Source of the DNA: Streptococcus hyointestinalis
GTDB taxonomy: Bacteria > Bacillota > Bacilli > Lactobacillales > Streptococcaceae
Length of the DNA stretch: 64,000 nt
Direction of reading: 5' to 3'
NCBI RefSeq assembly: GCF_011039275.1
Contig: NZ_JAAKGB010000001.1
Coordinates: 1,364,001 to 1,428,000, forward strand
Below the pieces are notes generated by a model, which saw only the letters and a list, made by a program, of their open reading frames with translations, ran no database searches and was not told where the DNA came from. This document shows, one piece after another, positions 45,600 to 52,291 of the stretch; position 1 is the first letter of the stretch, and each line of letters starts with the position of its first letter. A program made the position numbers and the translations under genes.

Positions 45600-46032
45600 T
45601 AAATTTCTCTAAAACCTCCTTGTTTACTTGATAGCTACCATCTTTTTCAGTGATATACAAATACTTCTCAACCATGTCTCCACGGACAAAAACAACGCTC
45701 GGCGCTTCCTTAATACTGTATTTTTCAACCAACTTTTGTCCCTCTTCGCTCTCAACATCAACGTAAAAAGTCGTCAACGAACTCTTTTCACCTGCTTTTA
45801 TGACAGCCTGTTTGCCAAAGCGGCACATAGGACAAGAACGCTTGTAAAAGACAAGATTATAATGCTTATTTGAAACATCTAGCGCCTGCTTAGCTGCCAA
45901 ATGAATGTCATAATCATGTGACTTTTGATAAGTGTCAACAAGAGTATTTGTTGTAACGGCTAAACAAAAAATAGTTCCTGCACCAGCAAGAACTATCCCT
46001 GTTTTCTTTAGAAATGTTTTACTTTCTATCAT
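45592..46032 (-). CDS. Membrane-anchored thioredoxin-like protein
   Basis: 146 aa with an N-terminal membrane segment (GIVLAGAGTIFCLAVTTNTL) and a thioredoxin fold whose redox site reads FYKRSCPMCRFG (CPMC). The later APSVVFVRGD supplies the cis-Pro (EAPS). It could catalyse disulfide formation in exported transfer or adhesion proteins, though few Cys are seen in those proteins. AAAAGGAGG site. Head of a small operon. Confidence 0.8.
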   Translation of the reverse strand: MIESKTFLKKTGIVLAGAGTIFCLAVTTNTLVDTYQKSHDYDIHLAAKQALDVSNKHYNLVFYKRSCPMCRFGKQAVIKAGEKSSLTTFYVDVESEEGQKLVEKYSIKEAPSVVFVRGDMVEKYLYITEKDGSYQVNKEVLEKFND

Positions 46033-46204
46033 AATAACCTCCTTTTCTAAGATAGTTAACTTGAAAGAGCAGAGAATAACAAAAAATAATAAAGGAAAAA
46101 TGTTTTACTAAAAATCAAAAATTAGAAAGAAATAGGTAAAATTTTAATCAGGAGAAATATATTCTACTATTATCTGCTCATGCAAATCTACTATCTCTTT
46201 TAGA

Positions 46205-46243
46205 GAGAGTACAAGTCTGTCTTATCGTTTTCTTTGTACTCTC
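46205..46243. repeat. 10-bp perfect inverted repeat in intergenic region
   Basis: GAGAGTACAA (46205-46214) and TTGTACTCTC (46234-46243) around a 19-base loop. Lies downstream of the 107-aa gene; may be a terminator-antiterminator element or operator. Confidence 0.6.
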
Positions 46244-46266
46244 ACCAAAAGGGATAGCTAATCCCT
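46244..46266 (-). terminator. Hairpin overlapping the stop of the 107-aa gene
   Basis: AGGGAT-tagct-ATCCCT followed by TTTTGG on the minus strand. The first arm overlaps the stop codon. Confidence 0.6.
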
Positions 46267-46588
46267 AAAAAATAATAACCCCTCGCTTGAACCAACGTTC
46301 TCTAAATTTGTCTTTAGAGTCACCTGAAATACCGCAGATATGTCTACTGAAATCATAATTGTAACCTTCTTTATAGAAATCTTGTAACTCTTCCTGATAA
46401 GCTTCTACAAATTCCCTTAGAGCTGGAAGAGACTTGTCATCACAAGAAAAAGGATAGATTGGACGATACCATTCTTTGTTTTTCTTGTAAATAGCTATAC
46501 CATAAAAATAGACAGGAATAGCTAAGCTTTCACTGTCATACCTCACTTTTTTGATAACTTTACATGTTACATCTCCTTTCTGCTTCAT
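46265..46588 (-). CDS. Hypothetical ICE protein (107 aa)
   Basis: MKQKGDVTCKVIKKVRYDSE..., aromatic-rich, soluble, no known motif. AAAGG lies about 11 bases before the ATG. Follows the XRE regulator by 24 bp and is probably in the same transcript. Function not recognised. Confidence 0.68.
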   Translation of the reverse strand: MKQKGDVTCKVIKKVRYDSESLAIPVYFYGIAIYKKNKEWYRPIYPFSCDDKSLPALREFVEAYQEELQDFYKEGYNYDFSRHICGISGDSKDKFRERWFKRGVIIF

Positions 46589-46612
46589 CTTTTCACTTAC
46601 CTTTCTAAATAG

Positions 46613-47035
46613 TTATTTTTCCTCTAGTTGCTCTTTGAGCTTATCACACAGAGCAACAACATCTTTCTTGTAGACAAACTTCACTTTCTTATCAAGACTA
46701 GCTTTTGGAATAGTTTCTGCTTGATAACTGTCATAAACTTCTTTGATTAAGCCATGAGCCAAGCGCTCGTTGAATCCCATATCATACAAATCACGATAAG
46801 AAACAACTAATTGACGATCAACTAATGTACTTTCTTCTTCAGTAGCCACAAGCTCATCCAAACTGCAGCTAAAATAAGTCTTGAGCTTGACCAAAACTTC
46901 CAAGGAAGGTGTTCTAGCACCTGCTTCAAACTTGTTATAATAACTTGTCGTTACTCCTAAATAAGTCGCTATATCTTCTTTTTTAGCTCCTCTGTCCTTA
47001 CGAAGCTGTCTCAAATGACTTGCAAAAGCACTCAT
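46613..47035 (-). CDS. XRE-family transcriptional regulator
   Basis: 140-aa protein; helix-turn-helix at residues 8-60 (HLRQLRKDRGAKKEDIATYL, then YYNKFEAGARTPSLEVL). The C-terminal half is charged, helical and not a peptidase. Probably a second ICE regulator besides the cI-like protein at 51.5 kb, comparable to the paired regulators in ICESt3-type elements. AGGAG site present. A terminator with the repeated GTCATGATGAAAGTCATGGC motif lies just upstream (47052-47092). Confidence 0.82.
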   Translation of the reverse strand: MSAFASHLRQLRKDRGAKKEDIATYLGVTTSYYNKFEAGARTPSLEVLVKLKTYFSCSLDELVATEEESTLVDRQLVVSYRDLYDMGFNERLAHGLIKEVYDSYQAETIPKASLDKKVKFVYKKDVVALCDKLKEQLEEK

Positions 47036-47054
47036 ATCTTTCTCCTTTTTCCAA

Positions 47055-47090
47055 AATAAAAAGCCATGACTTTCATCATGACAAAAAGTT
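47055..47090 (-). terminator. Terminator after hepT
   Basis: CATGA-ctttca-TCATG stem with GGCTTTTTATTTT following on the minus strand. Same motif at 47896-47920. Confidence 0.65.
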
Positions 47091-47112
47091 GTTCTAGGGT
47101 TCTTGAATTGAG

Positions 47113-47496
47113 CTAATAATCATCCAACTCCTTTTCAACATCCCTAATGATAATCTGTAGATTTTCAATTAAAACTGGAATATCTTTTATAGCAATTTGA
47201 ACAATTTCATAGGAATCGGTTCCGCCATAATGGTGATAAGCCTTATCTCTAAATCTTTTAATTTGAGACCAAGGTAATAAATCAGCATACTTTCTCTGAA
47301 TATCACTTGATAACTTTCTAGAATCTAATTGCTCACCAATTTGCCCAATGTGCATGGCTAATGAAGCAACAACCATCTCATCGTAAATATCAATACCATA
47401 ATGCTTGACTTTACCAAGAGTATTTTCAATTTCTTCCGCAAAGCTCAACATCTGCCTAAGATACGAATAATCTAGTTCCAGCTGCTCTTTTCTCAT
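47113..47496 (-). CDS. HepT-like HEPN toxin (DUF86)
   Basis: 127-aa HEPN-domain ribonuclease-type toxin. The active motif R-x4-H-x-Y is visible as RDKAYHHY within RFRDKAYHHYGG near residue 90. Pairs with the upstream MntA nucleotidyltransferase, overlapping it by 41 bp. ATG 47496 (MRKEQLELD) is preferred over the open frame to 47544. In known pairs MntA adds AMP to the HEPN Tyr to inactivate it. Confidence 0.87.
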   Translation of the reverse strand: MRKEQLELDYSYLRQMLSFAEEIENTLGKVKHYGIDIYDEMVVASLAMHIGQIGEQLDSRKLSSDIQRKYADLLPWSQIKRFRDKAYHHYGGTDSYEIVQIAIKDIPVLIENLQIIIRDVEKELDDY

Positions 47497-47803
47497 ATAG
47501 TAATACCTTATCCTTCTTGAAACTCTTATAAACTTCTTTACCAATGTAGGTAGTATTTGTTGACAGTCCTTCCAAAGTCATTAAGTCAACACCTACATCA
47601 AAAACGGCTTCTAACTCATCATAAAGTTTATAAAACGCAAAACCTAAAGCATTAGAGCCTTTAGAAACGATGACTAAATCAATATCACTATCGTCATCAG
47701 CTTCACCTCTTGCATAGGAACCAAAAAGATAGATAACAGGCAGGTTATACTTATCTGCTAGTGGAATAATCTTTTCTTGTATCTGTTCTATCGTATAAAC
47801 CAT
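47456..47803 (-). CDS. MntA-like nucleotidyltransferase antitoxin
   Basis: 115-aa minimal nucleotidyltransferase; GSYARGEADDDSDIDLVI contains the GSX10DXD motif. Partner of the HepT-like toxin. ATG 47803 has GAGAGG nine bases upstream; a GTG at 47809 is too close. An extended -10 TGtTATAAT lies at 47830-47835 inside an 84-bp segment duplicated at 48337. Confidence 0.88.
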   Translation of the reverse strand: MVYTIEQIQEKIIPLADKYNLPVIYLFGSYARGEADDDSDIDLVIVSKGSNALGFAFYKLYDELEAVFDVGVDLMTLEGLSTNTTYIGKEVYKSFKKDKVLLYEKRAAGTRLFVS

Positions 47804-47815
47804 AACCACATACCT

Positions 47816-47899
47816 CTCTTTCTATAGTTATTATAACATATACTGACTTTATATGCTTTAAGAAGCCTGCTACAATGAGTAGACTTCTTAAAACAAAAA
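47816..47899. repeat. 84-bp direct repeat, copy A (promoter plus terminator)
   Basis: Matches 48337-48420 at 78 of 84 positions with no gaps. Contains the AAGAAG...CTTCTT terminator hairpin for the gene upstream and the extended -10 promoter for mntA. Confidence 0.9.
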
Positions 47900-47925
47900 G
47901 CCATGACTTTCATCATGACTTTAAA

Positions 47926-48057
47926 TTAGTAATCACTAGATTGAAATTCATCCCACATAGCTTGGTAGCGTTCAGCATTCTATTTAACATAATCAGAAAC
48001 CTTTTTGTAGTCCTTTGCTTTTAAATAGCCATCTTTCATCTCGCCATTTCTAGGCAT
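47926..48057 (-). pseudogene. Small partner gene with an in-frame stop (43 codons)
   Basis: From ATG 48057 reads MPRNGEMKDGYLKAKDYKKV SDYVK, then TAG at 47982-47980, then NAERYQAMWDEFQSSDY to the stop. One C-to-T change of a CAG codon would explain the break. It overlaps the end of the 83-aa gene by 8 bp, so it was the second gene of a two-gene module. Confidence 0.55.
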
Positions 48058-48301
48058 TTAGAATACCTACATAGTCTCGCCAAGTTTCAAGCCAATTAGA
48101 TTGATTACGCTTAATTTCTTTTTGAGCAAATCGAATATCATAATCAGCCATATCAATATTTTCAATGACTTCTAATGTTTTTAACGAGAACTTACCGATT
48201 AACTCGTCGTCATCATACATTCTAACAACTGGTTCTTTTGGATTATGACGCATGTCTTCTTTAGACAATTCCAAAACTGTTTCTCCAAATGACTCTTGCA
48301 A
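48050..48301 (-). CDS. Hypothetical protein of a small two-gene module (83 aa)
   Basis: TTG start at 48301 preceded by AAAGGTGG (8 bases): MQESFGETVLELSKEDMRHN... The open frame to 48439 crosses the promoter repeat and cannot be the start. No family recognised with certainty; size, duplicated promoter and overlap with a second small gene make it look like an antitoxin-type module. Start is inference. Confidence 0.6.
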   Translation of the reverse strand: MQESFGETVLELSKEDMRHNPKEPVVRMYDDDELIGKFSLKTLEVIENIDMADYDIRFAQKEIKRNQSNWLETWRDYVGILNA

Positions 48302-48336
48302 TGTAAAGACCACCTTTCTGTTGATTTTTCTAATCA

Positions 48337-48420
48337 CTCTTTCTATGATTATTATAACATATATTGATTCTATATGCTTTAAGAAGCCTGCTACAATGAG
48401 TAAACTTCTTAAAACAAAAA
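48337..48420. repeat. 84-bp direct repeat, copy B (promoter plus terminator)
   Basis: Second copy of the 47816-47899 segment, six substitutions, here upstream of the 83-aa gene and downstream of the coiled-coil gene. Confidence 0.9.
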
Positions 48421-48439
48421 ATGCACAATTGATGTGCAT

Positions 48440-49027
48440 TTAATTTGTGTATTCTGATAAGCTATTTTCAATTTTTCTTAACAAAGATTGTATCTCTTCT
48501 GCTTCTCTGTAGTTTTCAAACTCAGCTAACTGACTTCTAAAAGAGCTAATAGTCGTGAGTAATTTTTGAGTTTCTTCAGCTTTCTCGTCCAAAACCTCTT
48601 GCTTATCGTTTTGCAGTGTAGTAACTTTACTACTTAATCGCTTGTTTTCAGCATGTAACTCTGAATTTTGAATAACTACTTCTCGCATAAAGTCTAATTT
48701 GTCTAATATCTCTTCAGCATTAGACGTGTTGCGATATAGACTTTCACGTGCCATTTTTTCAGCAAGCATTTCATCTCTAATATAGCCTGTGTCAGACTTT
48801 ATAGACTTATGCTCTCGTGATAAATCCTCATGTTCTTTTGACAAACCAGTATTTTCATTTGACAATATTAATCGCTCGTTTGAAATTTCTTTTGATAAAA
48901 TTTCAAACTCTCGCATAACAGCTCTATTATCTCTGATATTACTAACAAATAGTGTAATAACTGCGCCTGCTGTTATAGCTATACCGCCCAGCGTAACCCA
49001 ATCCATAGTAGAATATTCTCCTATCAT
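48440..49027 (-). CDS. Single-pass membrane protein with long coiled coil
   Basis: 195 aa: a membrane segment near residues 10-32 (WVTLGGIAITAGAVITLFVS) followed by an almost continuous coiled coil rich in Glu, Leu and Lys to the end. ATG 49027 with GAGAGGAAGGAAA site; the longer frame to 49093 lacks a site. Family unknown; similar single-pass coiled-coil proteins occur in ICE and phage cargo, sometimes in defence or exclusion. Confidence 0.72.
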   Translation of the reverse strand: MIGEYSTMDWVTLGGIAITAGAVITLFVSNIRDNRAVMREFEILSKEISNERLILSNENTGLSKEHEDLSREHKSIKSDTGYIRDEMLAEKMARESLYRNTSNAEEILDKLDFMREVVIQNSELHAENKRLSSKVTTLQNDKQEVLDEKAEETQKLLTTISSFRSQLAEFENYREAEEIQSLLRKIENSLSEYTN

Positions 49028-49269
49028 TTTCCTTCCTCTCCATTCTAACATATTAAGTGTAAAAATAAAACAATACTGTAAAATATATAACACAGCATTA
49101 ACTAATCTTTACTAGCTCTAGCTGGAAATAAGTCTTACTTCCACCACAAAGCCAGTAAAATAGCAACAAAAACAAGGACGAAACCTCAGCTATCTTGCTG
49201 CTATAAAACTAACTTCGTATTACTAGACAATTACCTGTTTGCAAGAGTAAAATACTATCTAAATTATGA

Positions 49270-49275
49270 TATAAT
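49270..49275 (+). promoter_or_regulatory. -10 box of the DUF3825-like gene
   Basis: TATAAT at 49270-49275, 25 bp before ATG 49301, with AAGGAG between. Confidence 0.55.
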
Positions 49276-49300
49276 GAAATTGATAAGGAGAATAGCTACA

Positions 49301-50116
49301 ATGAATTTAGAAAAATACTTAATCAAAAAAGACACTGATGAAATCATATGGAAATTTGCTTTTTTAGGAACTGACAATATCAGAAATCAACGTTTTCAAG
49401 AACTAGCAGATTTGGCTGAACCAGAAAACTGGACTTCTGCAAATTCTAACAGAGATAATAATATTCTCTATAGCTATATCACAAATACATTTTCAAAAGC
49501 ATTTGAACTCGGAGACTCCTACATATTAGTTACTCCAAATGAAGATTTTGCTTGTTTTAACACTGGTTTACTGACTGAAAATGGTGAAGATATCATCTGT
49601 CTCTTTAACACATATGATAGCAGCCCTGATTATCACTGGCATTTATCTGGTTTTAAAAAAGTATCTGACTGGGATTTTATGAGCCATTTCTCAAAAACAC
49701 CAAAAGTTGTAAACTTCTTTTCAAATCCTGCAGATATCTACTTTGACCCGACTAAAGAACTTATCAAAAACCTAGATCATATCTTAAACGATAACTTTGA
49801 TCGATTTAGTTCTAAATTACAGGAAAAAGGGAAACCTTACATAAATGCATTACTAAACCAAGCTTTAGATCTAACTATCACGAAGTGTAAGCGAAACTAT
49901 CGTATCGCTGTACCACAATATTACAAAGGAAAGATTACTTATCTACTACCTGTTACTCTAGATGGTCAACTAATGTCATTAGCTATAGAAGAAATCAATG
50001 GACGCTATCGTGTCAATACCATCTTTACAGTTGAAATGGCATATAAAAATGCTCGCTTACTTATGAAACCAGAAGTAGATTGGTTAACATCAGCAACTAA
50101 AAATAAAAAAGAGTAG
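49301..50116 (+). CDS. DUF3825-like domain protein
   Basis: 271-aa soluble protein beginning MNLEKYLIKKDTDEIIWKFA. The DNILYSYITNTFSKAF-like start of the domain and the C-terminal VPQYYKGKITYLLPVTLDGQ with QLMSLAIEEINGRYRV look like the DUF3825 family, which I recall as linked to RNA-related proteins; this is from memory and only moderately sure. AAGGAG before ATG 49301; the frame also opens at 49274 inside the promoter. It stands alone on the plus strand next to the RNA-rich 50.1-50.97 kb stretch. Confidence 0.7.
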   Translation: MNLEKYLIKKDTDEIIWKFAFLGTDNIRNQRFQELADLAEPENWTSANSNRDNNILYSYITNTFSKAFELGDSYILVTPNEDFACFNTGLLTENGEDIICLFNTYDSSPDYHWHLSGFKKVSDWDFMSHFSKTPKVVNFFSNPADIYFDPTKELIKNLDHILNDNFDRFSSKLQEKGKPYINALLNQALDLTITKCKRNYRIAVPQYYKGKITYLLPVTLDGQLMSLAIEEINGRYRVNTIFTVEMAYKNARLLMKPEVDWLTSATKNKKE

Positions 50117-50134
50117 GAACTTAACCTACTCTTT
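50105..50134. terminator. Bidirectional terminator after the DUF3825-like gene
   Basis: AAAAGAGTAGG-aacttaa-CCTACTCTTTT. Ends the plus-strand gene and, on the minus strand, a possible short RNA started at 50207. Confidence 0.9.
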
Positions 50135-50207
50135 TCACATAATAAAAAACAATACTCAGATTTAAATTCCCCACTGAACAAACAATCCATTAAATTATTC
50201 AATCCTT
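50105..50207 (-). ncRNA. Candidate ~100-nt RNA antisense to the 3' end of the DUF3825-like transcript
   Basis: Minus-strand -35 TTGACA (50242-50237), 17-bp spacer, -10 TATCCT (50219-50214), start near 50207, and an intrinsic terminator at 50134-50105. The short open frame within (M at about 50190) has no ribosome site. It would overlap about the last 10 bases of the gene and its terminator. Confidence 0.5.
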
Positions 50208-50213
50208 AGGTAT

Positions 50214-50242
50214 AGGATAACACTATAAAATAATATTGTCAA
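50214..50242 (-). promoter_or_regulatory. Minus-strand promoter of the candidate antisense RNA
   Basis: TTGACA-17-TATCCT as above. Confidence 0.6.
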
Positions 50243-50339
50243 TATTTATTATAATGTTTTTTTACTCCTCCAAACAGATAATTGTCTAGTAACTTTTCAT
50301 ACTAAAATAATCATTTCAGTATAAAGCACTAACATTTTT

Positions 50340-50760
50340 TACGGCAACTGAAAAACAACCACCGATGCACGCTCGTATCTTCGCATGCTCACTTTCACAA
50401 TGTCATCACGACACAGCTACTCGTAACGGATAAGTCCTAGTTTACACTTAACTCAATAAGTGCTCCCCTTTACCTTACCCTCTTAGCAAACCTTACTAAG
50501 TAAGGTTCACACACCGCCAACGGTCACCCCATCGTATCCCCTCCAGGGACAGCAGTTTTCCATGTTTTGTATGCCTTACCTATTAAATAAGACTCATCTC
50601 AATCAGGTACTGGAACACCAACCTAATGCATTCTGTTATGAATCTCTCACAACAGTCAGCTAACCTTTTTAGACAGTAAACGCTCTTTGATAAACGTTTA
50701 CTTTTTCCTGTCTTTATGCTACAATAAAAGTGTTCGAAGTTTTTATTATAGCGTTGGATG
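50340..50760 (-). ncRNA. Candidate large structured RNA (about 420 nt)
   Basis: No ORF above 60 codons on either strand. At least seven stem-loops: 50367-72/50383-88; 50445-50/50457-62; 50489-96/50500-07 (8-bp perfect); 50513-16/50521-24; 50602-08/50621-27 (7 bp, inner TGG/CCA); 50633-41/50647-55 (9 bp); 50676-82/50695-701 with outer GACA/TGTC. In three stems the non-Watson-Crick pair is G-U on the minus strand but A-C on the plus, which points to a minus-strand RNA. GC is higher than in flanks. Ends and promoter are not defined. I cannot match it to a named RNA class. Confidence 0.6.
50697..50725 (+). promoter_or_regulatory. Plus-strand promoter of a candidate short RNA
   Basis: -35 TTTACT (50697-50702), 17-bp spacer, extended -10 TGcTACAAT (50720-50725). 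Confidence 0.55.
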
Positions 50761-50796
50761 GACTGCCTAGAAGCAGGTTGTCTGACGCATTTTTTA
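50732..50796 (+). ncRNA. Candidate ~65-nt RNA with terminator hairpin
   Basis: Begins seven bases after the TACAAT box and ends in a hairpin (GCGT 50751-54 / ACGC 50785-88, inner GAC/GTC and CCT/AGG pairs) followed by T6. It faces the large minus-strand RNA region, so it may act as a counter-transcript. Confidence 0.45.
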
Positions 50797-50966
50797 TTTA
50801 ATTGTCAAAGTTCTACTACCTTTTAAAACAGTTCAAGAGATGTCATTTTTTGTTACTTAATTTTACATATAAAACTTTTTATGACAGTTCTCTTTAGTTT
50901 TTCAATAGGTATGGAGAAAAGATTGAGAGTCAATCTCTTCGCTATAACTACTGAAAGGAAAATTTT

Positions 50967-51149
50967 ATGAAACAACTAACTCTAGAACAATTCCATAACA
51001 TTATGGATATTGTACAAACTCAAATCTCTAATCATGGAGAATACCTAGCTCACGAATATGGTTACTCTGGCAGATTAGCAAATCTAACCGAAGAATTAGA
51101 AGTTAATATCAAGAATGGTTTATTATCCATCACTCATTTAGACGACTAA
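50967..51149 (+). CDS. 60-aa hypothetical protein
   Basis: MKQLTLEQFHNIMDIVQTQI..., small helical acidic protein, no family recognised. AAAGGA about nine bases before the ATG. Last 20 bp overlap the convergent 67-aa gene. Upstream 850 bp hold no other gene. Confidence 0.62.
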   Translation: MKQLTLEQFHNIMDIVQTQISNHGEYLAHEYGYSGRLANLTEELEVNIKNGLLSITHLDD

Positions 51150-51333
51150 TTACTTTATCAATAAGAGTCATCAATTCTTCTCTATGGTTTTGAAAGATTA
51201 TTTCTACCTCACTATATAGCTCTTCTATAAGAGGAGAATCTGTTTGAGGTAGACTGTATTTAATATTTTCTGCCATCTCATATTTTGTAATTAGAAACTT
51301 CAATAAAATCAATTCTATGTTTTTATCTTCCAT
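51130..51333 (-). CDS. 67-aa hypothetical protein divergent from the cI-like repressor
   Basis: MEDKNIELILLKFLITKYEM..., helical and acidic. AGGGGGAGGAT site. Driven by a consensus promoter (TTGACA-17-TATAAT at 51441-51413) overlapped by two palindromic operators, so it is the gene most directly under control of the cI-like regulator. It may be the ICE counterpart of an early activator or small regulator; no homology recognised. Confidence 0.68.
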   Translation of the reverse strand: MEDKNIELILLKFLITKYEMAENIKYSLPQTDSPLIEELYSEVEIIFQNHREELMTLIDKVISRLNE

Positions 51334-51389
51334 ATCCTCCCCCTACTTTACTTCTCGCAATCTTTGATATAATATTCAAGGTACTTTTA

Positions 51390-51441
51390 ACAGTTATTTA
51401 ACTGTTAAATATATTATACAGTTAAATAACTGTACTGTCAA
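51390..51441. promoter_or_regulatory. Divergent switch region: two palindromic operators over a consensus promoter
   Basis: ACAGTTATTTAACTGT (51390-51405) and its reverse complement ACAGTTAAATAACTGT (51418-51433), each an ACAGTTA-2-TAACTGT palindrome, 28 bp centre to centre. Between and over them lies a minus-strand promoter: -35 TTGACA (51441-51436), 17 bp, -10 TATAAT (51418-51413). Confidence 0.88.
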
Positions 51442-51487
51442 CCCTATTTTGTAAAAAAAACAAAAATATTTTTTGAAAGGAGATAGT

Positions 51488-51856
51488 ATGTTTCCAGAAC
51501 GTTTAAAATTATTAAGAGCAGAAGCAGGATTAACACAAAAAGAATTAGCTTCCAAACTTAATATAAAGCAACAGACCTATGCTCAATGGGAAAACGGAAG
51601 AACAAAACCAAGAGCTGCAACTCTTGAAAAATTTGCTATTTTTTTTAATGTTTCTACCGATTACCTTCTAGGCAATACCGATGTAAGAAATGCTAATATT
51701 ATCGACGATAAAAAACTTGATGACGCAATTAGTCGCTCACTTGGCTTTAACGGCAAACCTCCTACTGATGAAGAACGTGAAAATATGAAAGAAGTACTAA
51801 AAATTTATCTGGAGAGCCTTAATCAAGTTGATGAGAAAGCTAAAGGAATTAAGTGA
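51488..51856 (+). CDS. cI/ImmR-like XRE repressor
   Basis: 122-aa protein; N-terminal helix-turn-helix (MFPERLKLLRAEAGLTQKEL, ASKLNIKQQTYAQWENGR; residues 1-60) and a short C-terminal helical region likely for oligomerisation. AAAGGAG five bases before ATG 51488. Followed by an overlapping ImmA-like peptidase gene, matching the ImmR-ImmA derepression switch of ICEBs1 and the cI/ImmA pair of ICESt3. Likely binds the two palindromes upstream. Confidence 0.9.
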   Translation: MFPERLKLLRAEAGLTQKELASKLNIKQQTYAQWENGRTKPRAATLEKFAIFFNVSTDYLLGNTDVRNANIIDDKKLDDAISRSLGFNGKPPTDEERENMKEVLKIYLESLNQVDEKAKGIK

Positions 51857-52226
51857 AGAAATTAAAAAGTTAGGGATTACTATCCTCTACACCGACCTTC
51901 CCAAAAGTAAAGGGAGACACCTTGACGAAGATAACCTAAAAGTTATCTTCTTAGACAAAAGTATGGATGAACTCACAACAATAAACGTCCTGTTACACGA
52001 ATTTGAACATTTTAAAAAAGAGCACCGTTTTAATGCTCTTGCATCTGCCAATTATTACTATAAACTCGAAGCAGAGGCTGAAAAAGGACGTATAAGTTAT
52101 GATATCAAACATTATACCTCATCCACGCCAAAAGAATACTGGAACACACATCAGTTCTTAAAACACTTTAATATCGACTCAAGGTTTGAAGGCTATGTTG
52201 ATGAAGAATTTAAAAAATTAAAATGA
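51831..52226 (+). CDS. ImmA/IrrE-family metallopeptidase
   Basis: 131-aa zinc peptidase. HEFEHFKKEH carries the HExxH site, and YKLEAEAEKGRISYD a downstream Glu helix with the usual E-x-x-A pattern. It would cleave the adjacent repressor on DNA damage or quorum signals to induce the ICE. Overlaps the repressor gene by 26 bp. An ATG pair at 51831 (or TTG 51828) is used; no strong ribosome site, in keeping with translational coupling. Confidence 0.9.
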   Translation: MRKLKELSEEIKKLGITILYTDLPKSKGRHLDEDNLKVIFLDKSMDELTTINVLLHEFEHFKKEHRFNALASANYYYKLEAEAEKGRISYDIKHYTSSTPKEYWNTHQFLKHFNIDSRFEGYVDEEFKKLK

Positions 52227-52242
52227 CAGCAGAATGATAAAC

Positions 52243-52278
52243 AAAAAAGGAAGATTAAGTGTTCTAATCTTCCTTTTT
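52243..52278. terminator. Bidirectional terminator between immA-like and lipoprotein genes
   Basis: AAAAAGGAAGATTA / TAATCTTCCTTTTT stem with an 8-base loop. Confidence 0.88.
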
Positions 52279-52291
52279 ATGTACTTTCAAT

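Noticed and set aside
50005..50202. 65-aa minus-strand ORF over the 3' end of the DUF3825-like gene
   Set aside because: Antisense shadow without ribosome site or family features; the strong promoter near it is better explained by a short RNA.
50117..50966. Group I or group II intron
   Set aside because: No intron-encoded protein, no recognisable domain V or P7 core, and no interrupted gene.
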